A stretch of DNA of 64,000 nucleotides from CAYUAI01 sp964442745 (GTDB lineage Bacteria > Pseudomonadota > Gammaproteobacteria > S012-40), in the NCBI GenBank assembly GCA_964442745.1, contig CAYUAI010000010.1, forward strand, positions 1 through 64,000. Direction: 5' to 3'. Of the stretch, positions 35,767 to 45,415 are shown piece by piece (the first letter of the stretch is position 1; each line of letters opens with the position of its first letter). The notes under the pieces were generated by a model. The model saw nothing but the letters and a program-made list of their open reading frames with translations. It did not search any database and had not been told where the DNA came from. The position numbers and the translations under genes were made by a program.

Positions 35767-36051
35767 ATGGTAGGTTTATTGATCGGTGTTGACCAGCGAA
35801 CTCAATTTGTTGGGCGCAATCGCTTGGAATTATTATTGTTTTGGCTTAATGGGCAGCGCTGCGATGGTATTCCTGTGTTTAAAGTACAGGAAGTATTGCG
35901 GTGTCTGGTATTAAACAATGTGCCGAATGCATATCCCGCTGTTTGTCGGGAGGTGACGTTGCGTGATAAAACCATCACAATGATTGATTTGCAAAGGGTT
36001 GTTGGCATCGGTTCGGTGGATGATTCGTCAATGAGATCAGCCATTGAGTAA
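35767..36051 (+). CDS. cheV: Truncated CheV (CheW-like domain only)
   Basis: 94 residues equal to the first part of CheV: VDQRTQFVGRNRLELLLFWL, FKVQEVLRC, and DKTITMIDLQRVVG. Full-length CheV (about 300 residues) has the rest of the CheW-like domain and a C-terminal receiver domain; both are missing, and the frame ends at a TAA that overlaps the cheR start by 8 bp. It might act as a minimal coupling protein, but the CheW fold itself looks incomplete, so it is probably a relic. The ATG at 35767 fits the family's start; an upstream in-frame ATG at 35692 would add an unrelated hydrophobic leader. Confidence 0.75.
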   Translation: MVGLLIGVDQRTQFVGRNRLELLLFWLNGQRCDGIPVFKVQEVLRCLVLNNVPNAYPAVCREVTLRDKTITMIDLQRVVGIGSVDDSSMRSAIE

Positions 36052-36877
36052 ACGTAAATTAACAAATTTGGTTTATGATGGCTTCCGAGAATTTCTGGAG
36101 CAAGCCTGCGGGATTGTGCTAGGCGATAATAAGCACTATTTAGTTAGCAGTCGTTTAAATCGCTTGATTGATAAATATGGTTTTACTTCTTATGGTGAAT
36201 TGCTCGATCAACTACGTAGTAATAAATATCCGAGCTTGCAAGAAAGTGTCATCAATGCGATGACAACCAATGAAACTTTATGGTTTCGTGACCAATATCC
36301 CTTTGATATTGCGCAGCATGTTATTTTTCCTGAATACGCTAGACTAAAATGCAGACCTTTTCGAATCTGGTCGGCGGCTTGTTCGTCAGGACAAGAGCCT
36401 TATTCTTTGAGCATTTTGGTGCAAGAATATATCGCTAAGCATCCCGGCTCATTTGCGGCGGGTGTGCAAATTATTGCCACGGATATTTCTTCATCAATGC
36501 TGCAAGAATGTCACCAAGGTATGTATGATACGGCGGTATTATCACGTGGACTATCGGAAGCGCGCAAAAAAAAATTCTTGACCGAGTGTGGCCGCCAGTG
36601 GAAAGTTAAGCCTGAAATTAAAAACAGAGTTGAATTCAAAAATTTAAATTTACAAAACTCCTATATTGGTCTAGGAAAATTTGATGTGATTTTTTGTCGG
36701 AATGTATTGATATATTTTTCTTCTGAGTTTAAAAAAGATATTTTAAATAGACTGGGTGACGTGCTTCATCCAAAAGCTTATTTGATGTTGGGTGGTTCAG
36801 AAACGCCAAACCGTTATACGGATATTTATCAAATGCTAAGAACATCACAAGGTGTGGTGTATCAAAAAATAGAGTAA
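36044..36877 (+). CDS. cheR: Chemotaxis protein methyltransferase CheR
   Basis: A 277-residue enzyme that uses SAM to methylate glutamates of chemoreceptors. Motifs: TTNETLWFRD, RIWSAACSSGQEPYSL (SAM site), ATDISSSML, and FDVIFCRNVLIYFS. The start is TTG at 36044, overlapping the end of the cheV fragment, which suggests the pair was once translationally coupled. Its place just before flgB is the same as in Pseudomonas and Vibrio. Confidence 0.95.
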   Translation: MSKRKLTNLVYDGFREFLEQACGIVLGDNKHYLVSSRLNRLIDKYGFTSYGELLDQLRSNKYPSLQESVINAMTTNETLWFRDQYPFDIAQHVIFPEYARLKCRPFRIWSAACSSGQEPYSLSILVQEYIAKHPGSFAAGVQIIATDISSSMLQECHQGMYDTAVLSRGLSEARKKKFLTECGRQWKVKPEIKNRVEFKNLNLQNSYIGLGKFDVIFCRNVLIYFSSEFKKDILNRLGDVLHPKAYLMLGGSETPNRYTDIYQMLRTSQGVVYQKIE

Positions 36878-37057
36878 GGCGTGTTTCCGATCTCTTAATT
36901 TTTCGGGTAATTTTTCCATTGTCTGTTCACTTCCTCTTGTGGGTATCTCTGCTGTGCTTCTCTATGAGCTAGTCGATAAGCGGCTAAGCCTTGCCGTTAG
37001 CCCTACCATCAATGCATTGCTAACTTACAACTTGCTGAATTAAATATATAAAAATAA

Positions 37058-37073
37058 TGGCGTAAAGCTTGCT
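37058..37073 (+). promoter_or_regulatory. Sigma54 promoter of the flgB operon
   Basis: TGGCGTAAAGCTTGCT matches the -24/-12 consensus TGGCRYRNNNNTTGCW at every fixed position. It lies 35 bp upstream of flgB. Confidence 0.85.
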
Positions 37074-37108
37074 TCGTTTGTAAAAACGATTTTTATTAGG
37101 AGTAAAAA

Positions 37109-37510
37109 ATGCGATTTAATTTAGATAAGGCGATGGGGATACACGAGCAAGCAATGTATGTGCGAGCCAAAAGAACGTCTATTTTAGCCTCGAATATCGC
37201 CAATGCCGATACGCCTAATTATAAAGCAAGAGATATGGATTTTAAGCGTATTTTGCAGCAGAGTATGCATGGTCAACCAGCAGATATGATGCGTACCACG
37301 CATGCGAAGCATATACAAGTGGGTCCAACAGGGGAGTTAGCGAATGAATTGTTATATCGCAGTCCTTTGCAACCTTCCATTGATGGTAATACGGTAGATT
37401 CTCAAATTGAGAAGGCTGAATTTTCAGCGAATGCAATTCAATATCAAGCGAGCGTACATTTTTTAGGTGGTAAGATAAAGTCTTTGTTGGCAGCGATAAA
37501 AGGAGAATAA
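37109..37510 (+). CDS. flgB: Flagellar basal-body rod protein FlgB
   Basis: 133 residues. RTSILASNIANADTPNYKARDMDF is the family's N-terminal signature (residues about 25-48), and the C-terminus EFSANAIQYQASVHFLGGKI is typical. FlgB forms the most proximal part of the rod. It is the first gene of the flgBCDEFGHI transcript, with AGGAG 7 nt before the ATG and a sigma54 promoter upstream. Confidence 0.96.
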   Translation: MRFNLDKAMGIHEQAMYVRAKRTSILASNIANADTPNYKARDMDFKRILQQSMHGQPADMMRTTHAKHIQVGPTGELANELLYRSPLQPSIDGNTVDSQIEKAEFSANAIQYQASVHFLGGKIKSLLAAIKGE

Positions 37511-37515
37511 AGTAT

Positions 37516-37941
37516 ATGTCTTTGTTTGATGTATTTCAAATATCGGGCTCAGGGTTGAGCTCCCAATCGATACGTCTGAATGTGACGGCCAGTAATTTAG
37601 CGAATGCAGAAACCGTGAGTAGTAGCACTGAAAAAACCTATCGTGCCCGACAGCCGGTTTTTGCCACCTTGTTAAGCGAATTTAGCAATGGCACGTCGAA
37701 GCAAGCGGGTGTAGGTGTACAAGTCATGGGGATTGTTGAAGACCAAAGCGAATTGCGAACTCGTTATGAACCCGAGCATCCGATGGCCAATGAAGATGGA
37801 TACATTTTTTTGCCGAACGTGAATACCGTCGAAGAAATGGCTAACCTGATGTCCGCCTCTCGTTCTTACCAGAATAATGTGGAAGCAATTAATACTTCTA
37901 AGCAATTATTGATGGCAACCCTGCGCCTTGGGCAGCAATAA
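37516..37941 (+). CDS. flgC: Flagellar basal-body rod protein FlgC
   Basis: 141 residues. The N-terminal rod motif LNVTASNLANAETVSSS and the C-terminal NTVEEMANLMSASRSYQNNVEAINTSK block identify FlgC, a proximal rod protein. It starts 5 bp after flgB. Confidence 0.96.
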   Translation: MSLFDVFQISGSGLSSQSIRLNVTASNLANAETVSSSTEKTYRARQPVFATLLSEFSNGTSKQAGVGVQVMGIVEDQSELRTRYEPEHPMANEDGYIFLPNVNTVEEMANLMSASRSYQNNVEAINTSKQLLMATLRLGQQ

Positions 37942-37966
37942 AAGGGTGTCGCTGGAGTGAGATACC

Positions 37967-38647
37967 ATGGCAAAGATTAACCCAGATTCACCATTAATTG
38001 ATCAGCTCAGCATACAGAAAAAACAAGCGGAAGAAGCGAAAAAACGAGATACCTTAGGCCAAAAAGATTTTTTAGATTTAATGATCGCTCAATTTGAAAA
38101 TCAAAATCCTAATAAGCCCATGGATAATGGTGATTTTTTAGCGCAAATGGCACAGTTTAGTACGGTGAGTGGCATCCAGGAGATGCAGAAATCATTCAAT
38201 GAATTAAGCAACTCGCTTGTTTCCAATCAAGCTTTGCAAGCTTCGAGTCTGGTGGGTCGCCAGGTCTTGGTTCCCTCGGATGTCGTTGAGCTAACAGAGC
38301 AAGGTGGTATGTCGGGTGCTGTTGAGTTAACTGAGAGTACCAGTGATTTGGTGATTTCCATTCAAAACGATGCCGGTCAATTAGTTAAACGTTTATCCAT
38401 GGGTTCGCAAACGCCAGGAATGGTTAAGTTTGATTGGAACGGTACTGGAGAAAACGGCGAAGCTTTGCCGGCTGGCAAATACTCGATTGCAGCTGAAGCG
38501 AATACCGTCAATGGACAACGTGGATTACAACCGTTGGTGGTGGTGCCGGTAGAAAGTGTCTCATTGGGGCGGGCAGGACAATCCATGACATTGAATATTG
38601 GTGGTTTAGGCTCCGTAGGAATGAATGCAGTTAGGGAAATTATTTAA
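37967..38647 (+). CDS. flgD: Flagellar hook-capping scaffold FlgD
   Basis: 226 residues. N-terminal signature DFLDLMIAQFENQNPNKPMD and NGDFLAQMAQFSTVSGIQEM; the middle has the FlgD Ig-like domain with FDWNGTGENGEALPAG. FlgD caps the growing hook and guides FlgE polymerisation. It lies in the operon between flgC and flgE. Confidence 0.96.
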   Translation: MAKINPDSPLIDQLSIQKKQAEEAKKRDTLGQKDFLDLMIAQFENQNPNKPMDNGDFLAQMAQFSTVSGIQEMQKSFNELSNSLVSNQALQASSLVGRQVLVPSDVVELTEQGGMSGAVELTESTSDLVISIQNDAGQLVKRLSMGSQTPGMVKFDWNGTGENGEALPAGKYSIAAEANTVNGQRGLQPLVVVPVESVSLGRAGQSMTLNIGGLGSVGMNAVREII

Positions 38648-38714
38648 AGTAATAGAGATAATTTTTAATCTCTGTTACTGGTATTATTAACAAAAAATAA
38701 AAGGATAAATTATT

Positions 38715-40028
38715 ATGCCATTTCGTGTTGCATTAACCGGCTTGCGCGCCGCCTCGACGGAATTAAAAATTACCGGTAATAATATTGCGAATTCTTCAAC
38801 GACAGGCTTTAAGCAGTCACGCGCAGAGTTTGTTGATGTTTATGCAGCAAGCTCGGGATCGATTGCAAGCGTGACGGCAGGCAGTGGGGTGCGTGTTGCG
38901 GAAATTCGTCAAATATTCAGCCAGGGGAATATCGATTATACCGATAATAGTACTGATTTAGCGATTACTGGTGATGGATTTTTTGTCGTCAAGGATGAGC
39001 AAGGGCAGTATTTTTCACGGGCGGGTGCCTTTGGGCTTGACGAAAAAGGATTTGTGACCAATGCCACAGGTCAGAAGTTACAAGTTTTCGATCCGGTGAC
39101 GGTGGGTAATCAAACGAGCTTTAATACTGGGCGATTAGTTGATTTAAAATTGAATACGGATATTGGAGCACCACAAGAAACCAGCTTGGTTTCAGCTGAT
39201 TTAAATCTAAACGCGGATGTGACACCTTTTACGGTTGTCGGTACGGCCTCGGATGTAACGACCACTCCATTTGATGCGGCTGACCCTACGACTTACAACC
39301 ATGTGACATCGACCTCAATCTATGATTCGTTGGGTGTGCCGCAGGTTGCCACGACCTATTATCGAAAAGTAGATACGGCACCGACGGGTGGAAATTTTCC
39401 AAATACTTGGCAGACTTTTTATTTTGTTAATGGGCAGCAAATTGATCCATTGGGTGCAGCGGAAAATGCACCCGGTGTTTTGGAATTTAATCCTGATGGC
39501 ACATTAAATACGGTATCCCCGCCAGGGCTTAATAGTCCCAATGAAATATCTTATGCGCCGTTTAATCCTGGGACGGGGGCAAGTAATATTAGTTTGGCTT
39601 ATGAATATGTTGATACCACTCAATTTGGCAGCGATTTTTCTGTCAACGCCTTATCGCAAGATGGTTTTTCTACGGGTATGTTGTCAGGGTTTGATGTATC
39701 AGAGGATGGTATTGTATTCGCACGTTATACCAATGGCAATGCGGATGCACTTGGCATGGTCGCATTGGCCACATTTGCTAACCCACAAGGTTTAGGGGTG
39801 GCAGGGGATAATTTGTGGATTGAGTCGAGTAATGCGGGTGACTTAGTTTTAGGGCAGCCAGGATCTTCAAATTTAGGCTTAATACAATCCGGAGCGCTAG
39901 AGTCATCTAATGTAGAGGTGGCTGATCAATTGGTTAACTTAATTGTGGCGCAGCGAAACTATCAAGCTAATGCTGAGGTGATATCGACGGCAGATACCAT
40001 TGCTCAAACATTGATTAATATTCGATAA
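38715..40028 (+). CDS. flgE: Flagellar hook protein FlgE
   Basis: 437 residues. It begins with ALTGLRAASTELKITGNNIA and NSSTTGFKQSRAEF, has LAITGDGFFVV in the D1 region, and ends ALESSNVEVADQLVNLIVAQ then RNYQANAEVIST. It polymerises into the hook. The length is ordinary for a gammaproteobacterial FlgE. Confidence 0.95.
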   Translation: MPFRVALTGLRAASTELKITGNNIANSSTTGFKQSRAEFVDVYAASSGSIASVTAGSGVRVAEIRQIFSQGNIDYTDNSTDLAITGDGFFVVKDEQGQYFSRAGAFGLDEKGFVTNATGQKLQVFDPVTVGNQTSFNTGRLVDLKLNTDIGAPQETSLVSADLNLNADVTPFTVVGTASDVTTTPFDAADPTTYNHVTSTSIYDSLGVPQVATTYYRKVDTAPTGGNFPNTWQTFYFVNGQQIDPLGAAENAPGVLEFNPDGTLNTVSPPGLNSPNEISYAPFNPGTGASNISLAYEYVDTTQFGSDFSVNALSQDGFSTGMLSGFDVSEDGIVFARYTNGNADALGMVALATFANPQGLGVAGDNLWIESSNAGDLVLGQPGSSNLGLIQSGALESSNVEVADQLVNLIVAQRNYQANAEVISTADTIAQTLINIR

Positions 40029-40049
40029 TAAACCGAGTGAGATATTGAT

Positions 40050-40790
40050 ATGGATCGTATGCTGTATATTGGGATGACCGGTGCAAAAGAGAGTTTGTTA
40101 TCGCAAGCTGTTAACTCACACAATTTGGCGAATATTAGTACGACTGGATTTAAGGCAGAACTTGCTCAATTTAGAAGTATGCCGGTATATGGTGACGGGC
40201 ATCCCAGTCGAGCTTTTTCAATGACAGAGAGGCCGGCGACTGATTTTAGCCCTGGTCCATTGGATAGTACTGGGCGACCATTAGATATGGCTATTTCAGG
40301 TGATGGCTGGATTGCCATACAAAATGATGAGGGCGTTGAAGCTTATACCCGCGCGGGCAATTTAAGTGTTTCACCGGAAGGTTTTTTGCTGACAGCTTCT
40401 GGTTATCGAGTATTGGGTGCCAGTGGTCCCGTTTCCATACCGCCGGCAGAAAATATGAATATAGGGAATGATGGAACCATCACCATACGTCAGATTGGGC
40501 AGCGGGCCGCCACATTAGCGGTTGTGGATCGTATCAAATTAGTTAATCCGGATAGCGCCGACCTGAAAAAAGGCAAAGATGGCTTAATATATCTGAAAGA
40601 TGGTGGAGTTGCAGATAATGATCTCAATGTCAAGTTGATTACAGGCGTGCTAGAGCGTAGTAATGTGAGTGCTGTAGATGCCATGGTGACGATGATTAGC
40701 TTGGCAAGAAATTATGAAATGCAAATAAAAATCATGGCAACGGCTAAAGAGAATGATGAAGCCAGTGCGAAATTAATGCGTATTAGCTAA
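40050..40790 (+). CDS. flgF: Flagellar distal/proximal rod protein FlgF
   Basis: 246 residues. MLYIGMTGAKESLLSQAVN and NLANISTTGFKAEL at the N-terminus, DMAISGDGWIAIQ in the centre, and LERSNVSAVDAMVTMISLAR at the C-terminus identify FlgF, part of the rod. Confidence 0.95.
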   Translation: MDRMLYIGMTGAKESLLSQAVNSHNLANISTTGFKAELAQFRSMPVYGDGHPSRAFSMTERPATDFSPGPLDSTGRPLDMAISGDGWIAIQNDEGVEAYTRAGNLSVSPEGFLLTASGYRVLGASGPVSIPPAENMNIGNDGTITIRQIGQRAATLAVVDRIKLVNPDSADLKKGKDGLIYLKDGGVADNDLNVKLITGVLERSNVSAVDAMVTMISLARNYEMQIKIMATAKENDEASAKLMRIS

Positions 40791-40824
40791 TATCTCTCTG
40801 AGATTAATTAAATAGGTAAACACT

Positions 40825-41610
40825 ATGGATCGTAGCTTGTGGGTAGCAAAAACGGGGCTGGAGTCTCAGCAGACGCGGATGGCGGTTATTTCCAACAATT
40901 TAGCTAATGTGAGTACTGTTGGTTTCAAAAAAACTCGGGCAAATTTTGAAGATTTGATTTATCAAAATGTGCGGCAAGCCGGTGCACAATCCAGCGAAGA
41001 TACGGTATTACCTTCTGGATTAATGTTGGGCAGTGGTGTGCGTACTGTGTCGACAGAAAAAATCCATGCGCAAGGCAATATGATTATTACTGATAATCCA
41101 TATGATCTTGCCATTCAGGGGCGAGGATTTTTTCAAACATTGTTACCCAGTGGAGAGATTGGTTATACGCGAGATGGTGCCTTTAGTTTAAATGGTACAG
41201 GACAGATGGTCAATTCTAGCGGTTATTTGTTGCAACCAGCAATTACCATCCCAGAAAATGCTCAGTCAGTAACCATTGGCTCGGATGGTATCGTTACCGT
41301 GATGCAGCGGGGTGACGTCGCCCCTGTGCAAGTAGGTAATATTGAAACGATTGATTTTATTAATCCTGGTGGATTGCAACCGATGGGAGAAAATATGTAT
41401 GTGGAAACCGTTGCCAGCGGCGCACCTCAAGCAGGAACGCCAGGTTTGCAAGGCTTAGGAGGGTTAATCCAAGGCTCTTTAGAAAGTTCAAATGTGAATG
41501 TTGTGGAGGAATTAGTTAATATGATTGAAACTCAGCGTGCCTATGAGATGAACTCCAAGGCAATCTCAACCACAGATAGTATGCTGGGTTATTTAAGTAA
41601 TAATTTATAA
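40825..41610 (+). CDS. flgG: Flagellar distal rod protein FlgG
   Basis: 261 residues. LWVAKTGLESQQTRMAVISN, NNLANVSTVGFKKTRANFED, LAIQGRGFFQ and the ending SLESSNVNVVEELVNMIETQ then RAYEMNSKAIST match FlgG closely. It has the usual length of about 260 residues. Confidence 0.97.
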   Translation: MDRSLWVAKTGLESQQTRMAVISNNLANVSTVGFKKTRANFEDLIYQNVRQAGAQSSEDTVLPSGLMLGSGVRTVSTEKIHAQGNMIITDNPYDLAIQGRGFFQTLLPSGEIGYTRDGAFSLNGTGQMVNSSGYLLQPAITIPENAQSVTIGSDGIVTVMQRGDVAPVQVGNIETIDFINPGGLQPMGENMYVETVASGAPQAGTPGLQGLGGLIQGSLESSNVNVVEELVNMIETQRAYEMNSKAISTTDSMLGYLSNNL

Positions 41611-41626
41611 GCTAGTTGTTAAATCA

Positions 41627-42298
41627 ATGAAAAAATATCAATTAATCGCATGGACTGTTTTTGTGATGGGATGCAGTGCTAATCCACCCCTAAAGCCCGC
41701 CCCTGAATTTGTTCCTATTCGTCCGATTTTGTCATCGCCCGCGCCACAAGGTAATGGCAGTATTTATCAAGCAGGTTATGGCATCGATTTGTTTTCAGAT
41801 ACGTCCGCTAAGCGGGTGGGTGATATTATTAATATTATTTTGAGAGAAAACACCAAAGCGCAAAAAAGTGCAAGCACGAGTACCTCAAAGGGCAGTAACG
41901 TAGAAGCGGCGGCACCGATTATTTTTGGTGGTGGTGTGAGCGCATTCGGGCAAAATGTATTATCCACCTCTTTAGCGGGCTCGAGTGATTTTTCTGGGCA
42001 AGGTAATTCTCGGCAAAGCAACAGTTTGTCAGGGAGCATCAGTGTGACGGTGTCAGAAGTACTGGCTAACGGCAATCTTGTGGTGCAAGGTGAAAAAAGA
42101 TTAACGCTGAATCAAGGCAGTGAGCATATTCGTTTTTCAGGCATTGTTAGGTTGGCAGATATCGGTAGCGATAATACCGTATTATCGAGCAATGTTGCCA
42201 ATTCGCAAATTATTTATAGCGGTTCAGGTCCCGTTGCCAGTGCTAATGAACAAGGCTGGTTAACTCGTTTTTTCAATAGTTCCTGGTGGCCATTTTAA
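41627..42298 (+). CDS. flgH: Flagellar L-ring protein FlgH
   Basis: A 223-residue outer-membrane lipoprotein. The signal ends at the lipobox VMGC. Key segments: GYGIDLFSDTSAKRVGDIIN, LRENTKAQKSAS, GNLVVQGEKRLTLNQGSEHI and SGIVRLADI. It forms the outer-membrane bushing of the flagellum together with FlgI. Confidence 0.96.
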   Translation: MKKYQLIAWTVFVMGCSANPPLKPAPEFVPIRPILSSPAPQGNGSIYQAGYGIDLFSDTSAKRVGDIINIILRENTKAQKSASTSTSKGSNVEAAAPIIFGGGVSAFGQNVLSTSLAGSSDFSGQGNSRQSNSLSGSISVTVSEVLANGNLVVQGEKRLTLNQGSEHIRFSGIVRLADIGSDNTVLSSNVANSQIIYSGSGPVASANEQGWLTRFFNSSWWPF

Positions 42299-42316
42299 TG
42301 TTGCAAGGGACAGTAT

Positions 42317-43423
42317 ATGTTAACCTTAATGAATAAAATAATTTTTCTTAGTTTGACGATGGTTATTGTGTGCCAGGTGCAAGCGGATCGTATTAAAGAT
42401 ATTTCTGATGTCGCCAGCGTGCGAAGTAATCAGTTAGTGGGTTATGGTATTGTGGTTGGCTTAAATGGTACGGGTGATCAAACCAGTCAGACGCCTTTTA
42501 CTGTGCAAAGCATGAAAAGTATGTTGTCGCAATTTGGTATTACTTTACCGCCGGGTGTTGTGCCACAACTAAAAAATGTGGCGGCAGTTTCTATTCATGC
42601 CGATTTGCCAGCCTTTGCTAAGCCAGGGCAACGAATCGATGTGACGGTATCCTCTATTGGTAATTCAAAAAGCCTGCGTGGTGGAAGTTTGCTAATGACC
42701 CCATTGAAAGGGGTCGATGGTAATGTTTATGCCATTGCTCAAGGCAATCTTGTGGTGAGCGGGTTTGGGGCGGCGGCGGATGGCTCAAGTGTGACAGTGA
42801 ATATACCCAGCAGTGGTCGAATACCTAATGGGGCAACCGTGGAACGTGGTGTAGAAACTTCATTTCAAAAAGGAAATTCGATTGTACTCAATTTACATGT
42901 ACCGGATTTTACGACGGCCCATCGTTTGGCGCAAGCGATCAATGCGGAATTAGGGGAGGAAACGGCGCAAGCGATCGATGGATCTTCGATTTCGGTACGA
43001 GCACCACGCGATCCATCACAGCGTGTTTCATTTGTCTCCGTATTAGAAAATATTCAAGTGAACCCAGCAGATGCGCCAGCCAGAGTGATTATCAATTCAA
43101 GAACGGGCACGGTAGTAATTGGCAGTCATGTGAGGGTGACACCGGCGGCCGTGACACATGGGAGTTTAACTGTGCGGATCACCGCACGCCCAGAGGCAAG
43201 TCAACCTGGGGCTTTGTCCGGTGGCAATACGGTGGTGACGCCAAATACAGATATTGATGTGAGCCAAGAGAGGAATCGTATGTTTCTATTTAATCCCGGC
43301 ATTTCATTGGATGAGATTGTGCGTGCGGTTAACGAGGTCGGTGCGGCGCCGGGCGACTTGGTTGCCATTTTAGAAGCACTTAAGGAGGCTGGTGCATTAA
43401 GGGCTGAATTGATTGTGATATAG
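42317..43423 (+). CDS. flgI: Flagellar P-ring protein FlgI
   Basis: A 368-residue periplasmic protein with a cleavable signal (ending QVQADR). RIKDISDVASVRSNQLVGYG, VVGLNGTGDQT, NVAAVSIHADLPAF and the C-terminal VNEVGAAPGDLVAILEALKE are diagnostic. It forms the peptidoglycan ring around the rod. It is the last gene of the uninterrupted flgB-flgI run; flgJ normally follows directly but here lies 2.4 kb further on. Confidence 0.96.
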   Translation: MLTLMNKIIFLSLTMVIVCQVQADRIKDISDVASVRSNQLVGYGIVVGLNGTGDQTSQTPFTVQSMKSMLSQFGITLPPGVVPQLKNVAAVSIHADLPAFAKPGQRIDVTVSSIGNSKSLRGGSLLMTPLKGVDGNVYAIAQGNLVVSGFGAAADGSSVTVNIPSSGRIPNGATVERGVETSFQKGNSIVLNLHVPDFTTAHRLAQAINAELGEETAQAIDGSSISVRAPRDPSQRVSFVSVLENIQVNPADAPARVIINSRTGTVVIGSHVRVTPAAVTHGSLTVRITARPEASQPGALSGGNTVVTPNTDIDVSQERNRMFLFNPGISLDEIVRAVNEVGAAPGDLVAILEALKEAGALRAELIVI

Positions 43424-44318
43424 CTGATATTCGAATGGGTAGGCGCACAGGTAAAAAATAAGTGTAAATAGGTGCTTGCTTGGGCTATTTGCATTGAAAC
43501 AGTTTTTTAGTCTACAATTGAAGCGGCGGCGTGCGGATTTTGAAAATGATAGTGCTAACCGTTTCATGCAATGCCATCCGTAAGGGAATGACGGATAAAA
43601 TTTATTCCTTTATGGCTGAGGATGAGCGTTAGCACTATACCAATATACTAGTAGGCTAGCAGCGGATTTGCAACTTAGGTATACTCCGCTGCGGATGAAT
43701 GTTAGCTGACTATTTCGAATGCGTGGTAAAGTGTCGCGTTGGCTTTGATAAAAATAGCACCAATTTTTTTTCACTCAGTATAATCTGGGTATTACTTCTT
43801 TGGCTAACGTGATTGAGATTGATGAAACAAGTAATCGATGTTTTCGGTTAGTTTCTTAGAGATAAAACCCCATATGCCTGCTATACTAGCGTCGATGTTG
43901 GCAGTCAGGGATGGATTTTATTGGTCGCTTTTATATTGCAAATTAATGATTGATTCGCCGACACGCCGTTAGCTTGTTTGACTGAAATAACGTCGGGTAA
44001 GCTGGGTGTTTGACGTTTGCAAGGTGAATTTGATTCCGGCGTTTACACATTTTGCTAGCGCAAATGAGCGGTAGTTTTGGATTGGTTGAAATATAGCCTT
44101 CAAGCGTATTGTGCAATTAATGAGCTGGTATTATAAAGATAGCAAAATGAAAAAAGGGAGTTTATTTTAGGGGGAATCCTTAAAATATTTAGGCGTTGTT
44201 CAATGAAAAGTCGGCTTTGCCACAAGCTTGAGCGGTTTAGTGCTCAAGGTATCGTCAATAAAACGTGATTATACTTTGGTCATGTATTGAGAGTTTGGCC
44301 GAGAGAGGGGGGATGGTT
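43424..44318. other. Gene-free region after flgI
   Basis: About 890 bp with no supportable gene. An inverted repeat TAGTGCTAAC / GTTAGCACTA at 43550-43559 and 43628-43637 encloses a smaller hairpin (TCCGT / ACGGA). No flgJ or muramidase remnant was found in any frame I checked. Confidence 0.5.
43550..43637. repeat. Inverted repeat / stem-loop 127 bp after flgI
   Basis: 10-bp perfect arms TAGTGCTAAC and GTTAGCACTA, 68 bp apart, with an inner hairpin. It may be a small repeat element or an mRNA fold ending the flgB operon. Confidence 0.45.
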
Positions 44319-44579
44319 ATGTCATTAGATGGCGGAGATGTATTGATTAGGAAAGAGTATACCGTAGTCAGTGTAGAAAAAACTGAAGCGCCTGAAGGTG
44401 GGGGAGGGGGTGAATGGTACCGCTATGTTGTTGGCCGCGATAAATCTACCATTGTCGGCAATATGCGCGGGACATTACAGCAAGTCACGCACTATGCTAA
44501 AGAATTTGTAGAGAATCTAAATTCTCGCACTGGTGTTCCTAAAGTTCGTTCCGCTTGGGTATCATCGACCAAAAAATAA
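44319..44579 (+). CDS. Small protein of unknown function between flgI and flgJ
   Basis: 86 residues, not recognised. After MSLDGGDVLIRKEYTVVS comes a glycine run (EAPEGGGGGEWYRYVVGR), then DKSTIVGNMRGTLQQVTHYA and a basic end. It has no signal peptide or membrane segment and looks like a compact alpha/beta domain with a helical C-terminal half. The ATG at 44319 follows an AGAGGGGGG site by about 6 nt; the frame is open from 44265. It sits alone in the 2.4-kb gap that interrupts the flagellar operon. Confidence 0.6.
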   Translation: MSLDGGDVLIRKEYTVVSVEKTEAPEGGGGGEWYRYVVGRDKSTIVGNMRGTLQQVTHYAKEFVENLNSRTGVPKVRSAWVSSTKK

Positions 44580-44998
44580 CTGTAAATATATACTCAATTG
44601 TGCGCCGCGTGGTTTATGCTGTGTTTGGTAAGAGAAAATTTTTGATGGGATTCTGTGCCGTTGGGTGTTTATTATATCAGCAACAGCGCAATGAGATACT
44701 GTTAATAAAATAGCGATATCGATTCCTTCATCGGTACGCAGAAAGGGGTGCCAGCAGCTATAGTCTATAGTCGATTAATTTTTGAAATCGCAATTGTCCC
44801 ATCTTTCATAAGTTGGCTTGCCTTTTTTTATAACAGGCTGCGTAGCTTATTCTCTCACCTTCGTGTCTCATCATGGAGGTATCGTAAAAGTGATTTAACA
44901 GAGCCTTGGGGATGTGAGAAATACCTGCTATGATAAATGTCATTATGTTAAATGAAACCTAGGTGAGAAAGCGGATTGCCGTTTACGATATAATTTTT
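44580..44998. other. Spacer before the DUF1499 gene
   Basis: About 420 bp; frames here (for example 44748-44933) show no family resemblance. I see no RNA gene or repeat. Confidence 0.4.
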
Positions 44999-45415
44999 AT
45001 GAAGATAGCAGGTTGGTTATTATTTTTCTTTTTGTTTGCATGTCCGGTTGTGATGGCTAATTCCTTGGCTCCTTGCCTAGATTCACTAAATTGTGTTTCT
45101 TCGCTTGCTGAGAATGCTAAGAATAAGGTAGCGCCTTTGAGTTATAGTGGCGATTTGGAGATCGCTAAACAGCGTTTATTATCAATAGTGACGCAGTTGC
45201 CTCGAACGGTTGTGGTATCAAATGATGGTAATTATATTCATGTGACTCAAGCCTCATTTGTATTTCGCTTTATTGATGATATTGAATTTATGTTTGATGA
45301 CGTCGCGAAATTGATCCATGTTCGCTCGGCATCCCGAGCAGGTTATCTAGATTTTGGTGTGAACCGTAAGCGTGTGATTAATATTCGCGCATTGTTTGAT
45401 CATGCATCTGAGTAA
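44999..45415 (+). CDS. DUF1499 family exported protein
   Basis: 138 residues. A hydrophobic N-terminus (MKIAGWLLFFFLFACPVVMA) acts as signal peptide. The body is DUF1499: APCLDSLNCVSSLAENAKNK, FVFRFIDDIEFMFDD, then HVRSASRAGYLDFGVNRKRV. The function of DUF1499 proteins is unknown. The ATG at 44999 gives a sensible signal peptide; a GTG at 44963 with a better upstream purine stretch would add 12 residues. It is not a usual member of flagellar operons. Confidence 0.82.
   Translation: MKIAGWLLFFFLFACPVVMANSLAPCLDSLNCVSSLAENAKNKVAPLSYSGDLEIAKQRLLSIVTQLPRTVVVSNDGNYIHVTQASFVFRFIDDIEFMFDDVAKLIHVRSASRAGYLDFGVNRKRVINIRALFDHASE

Noticed and set aside
44748..44933. A 61-codon frame before the DUF1499 gene
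   Set aside because: It has no ribosome-binding site and no resemblance to known proteins.
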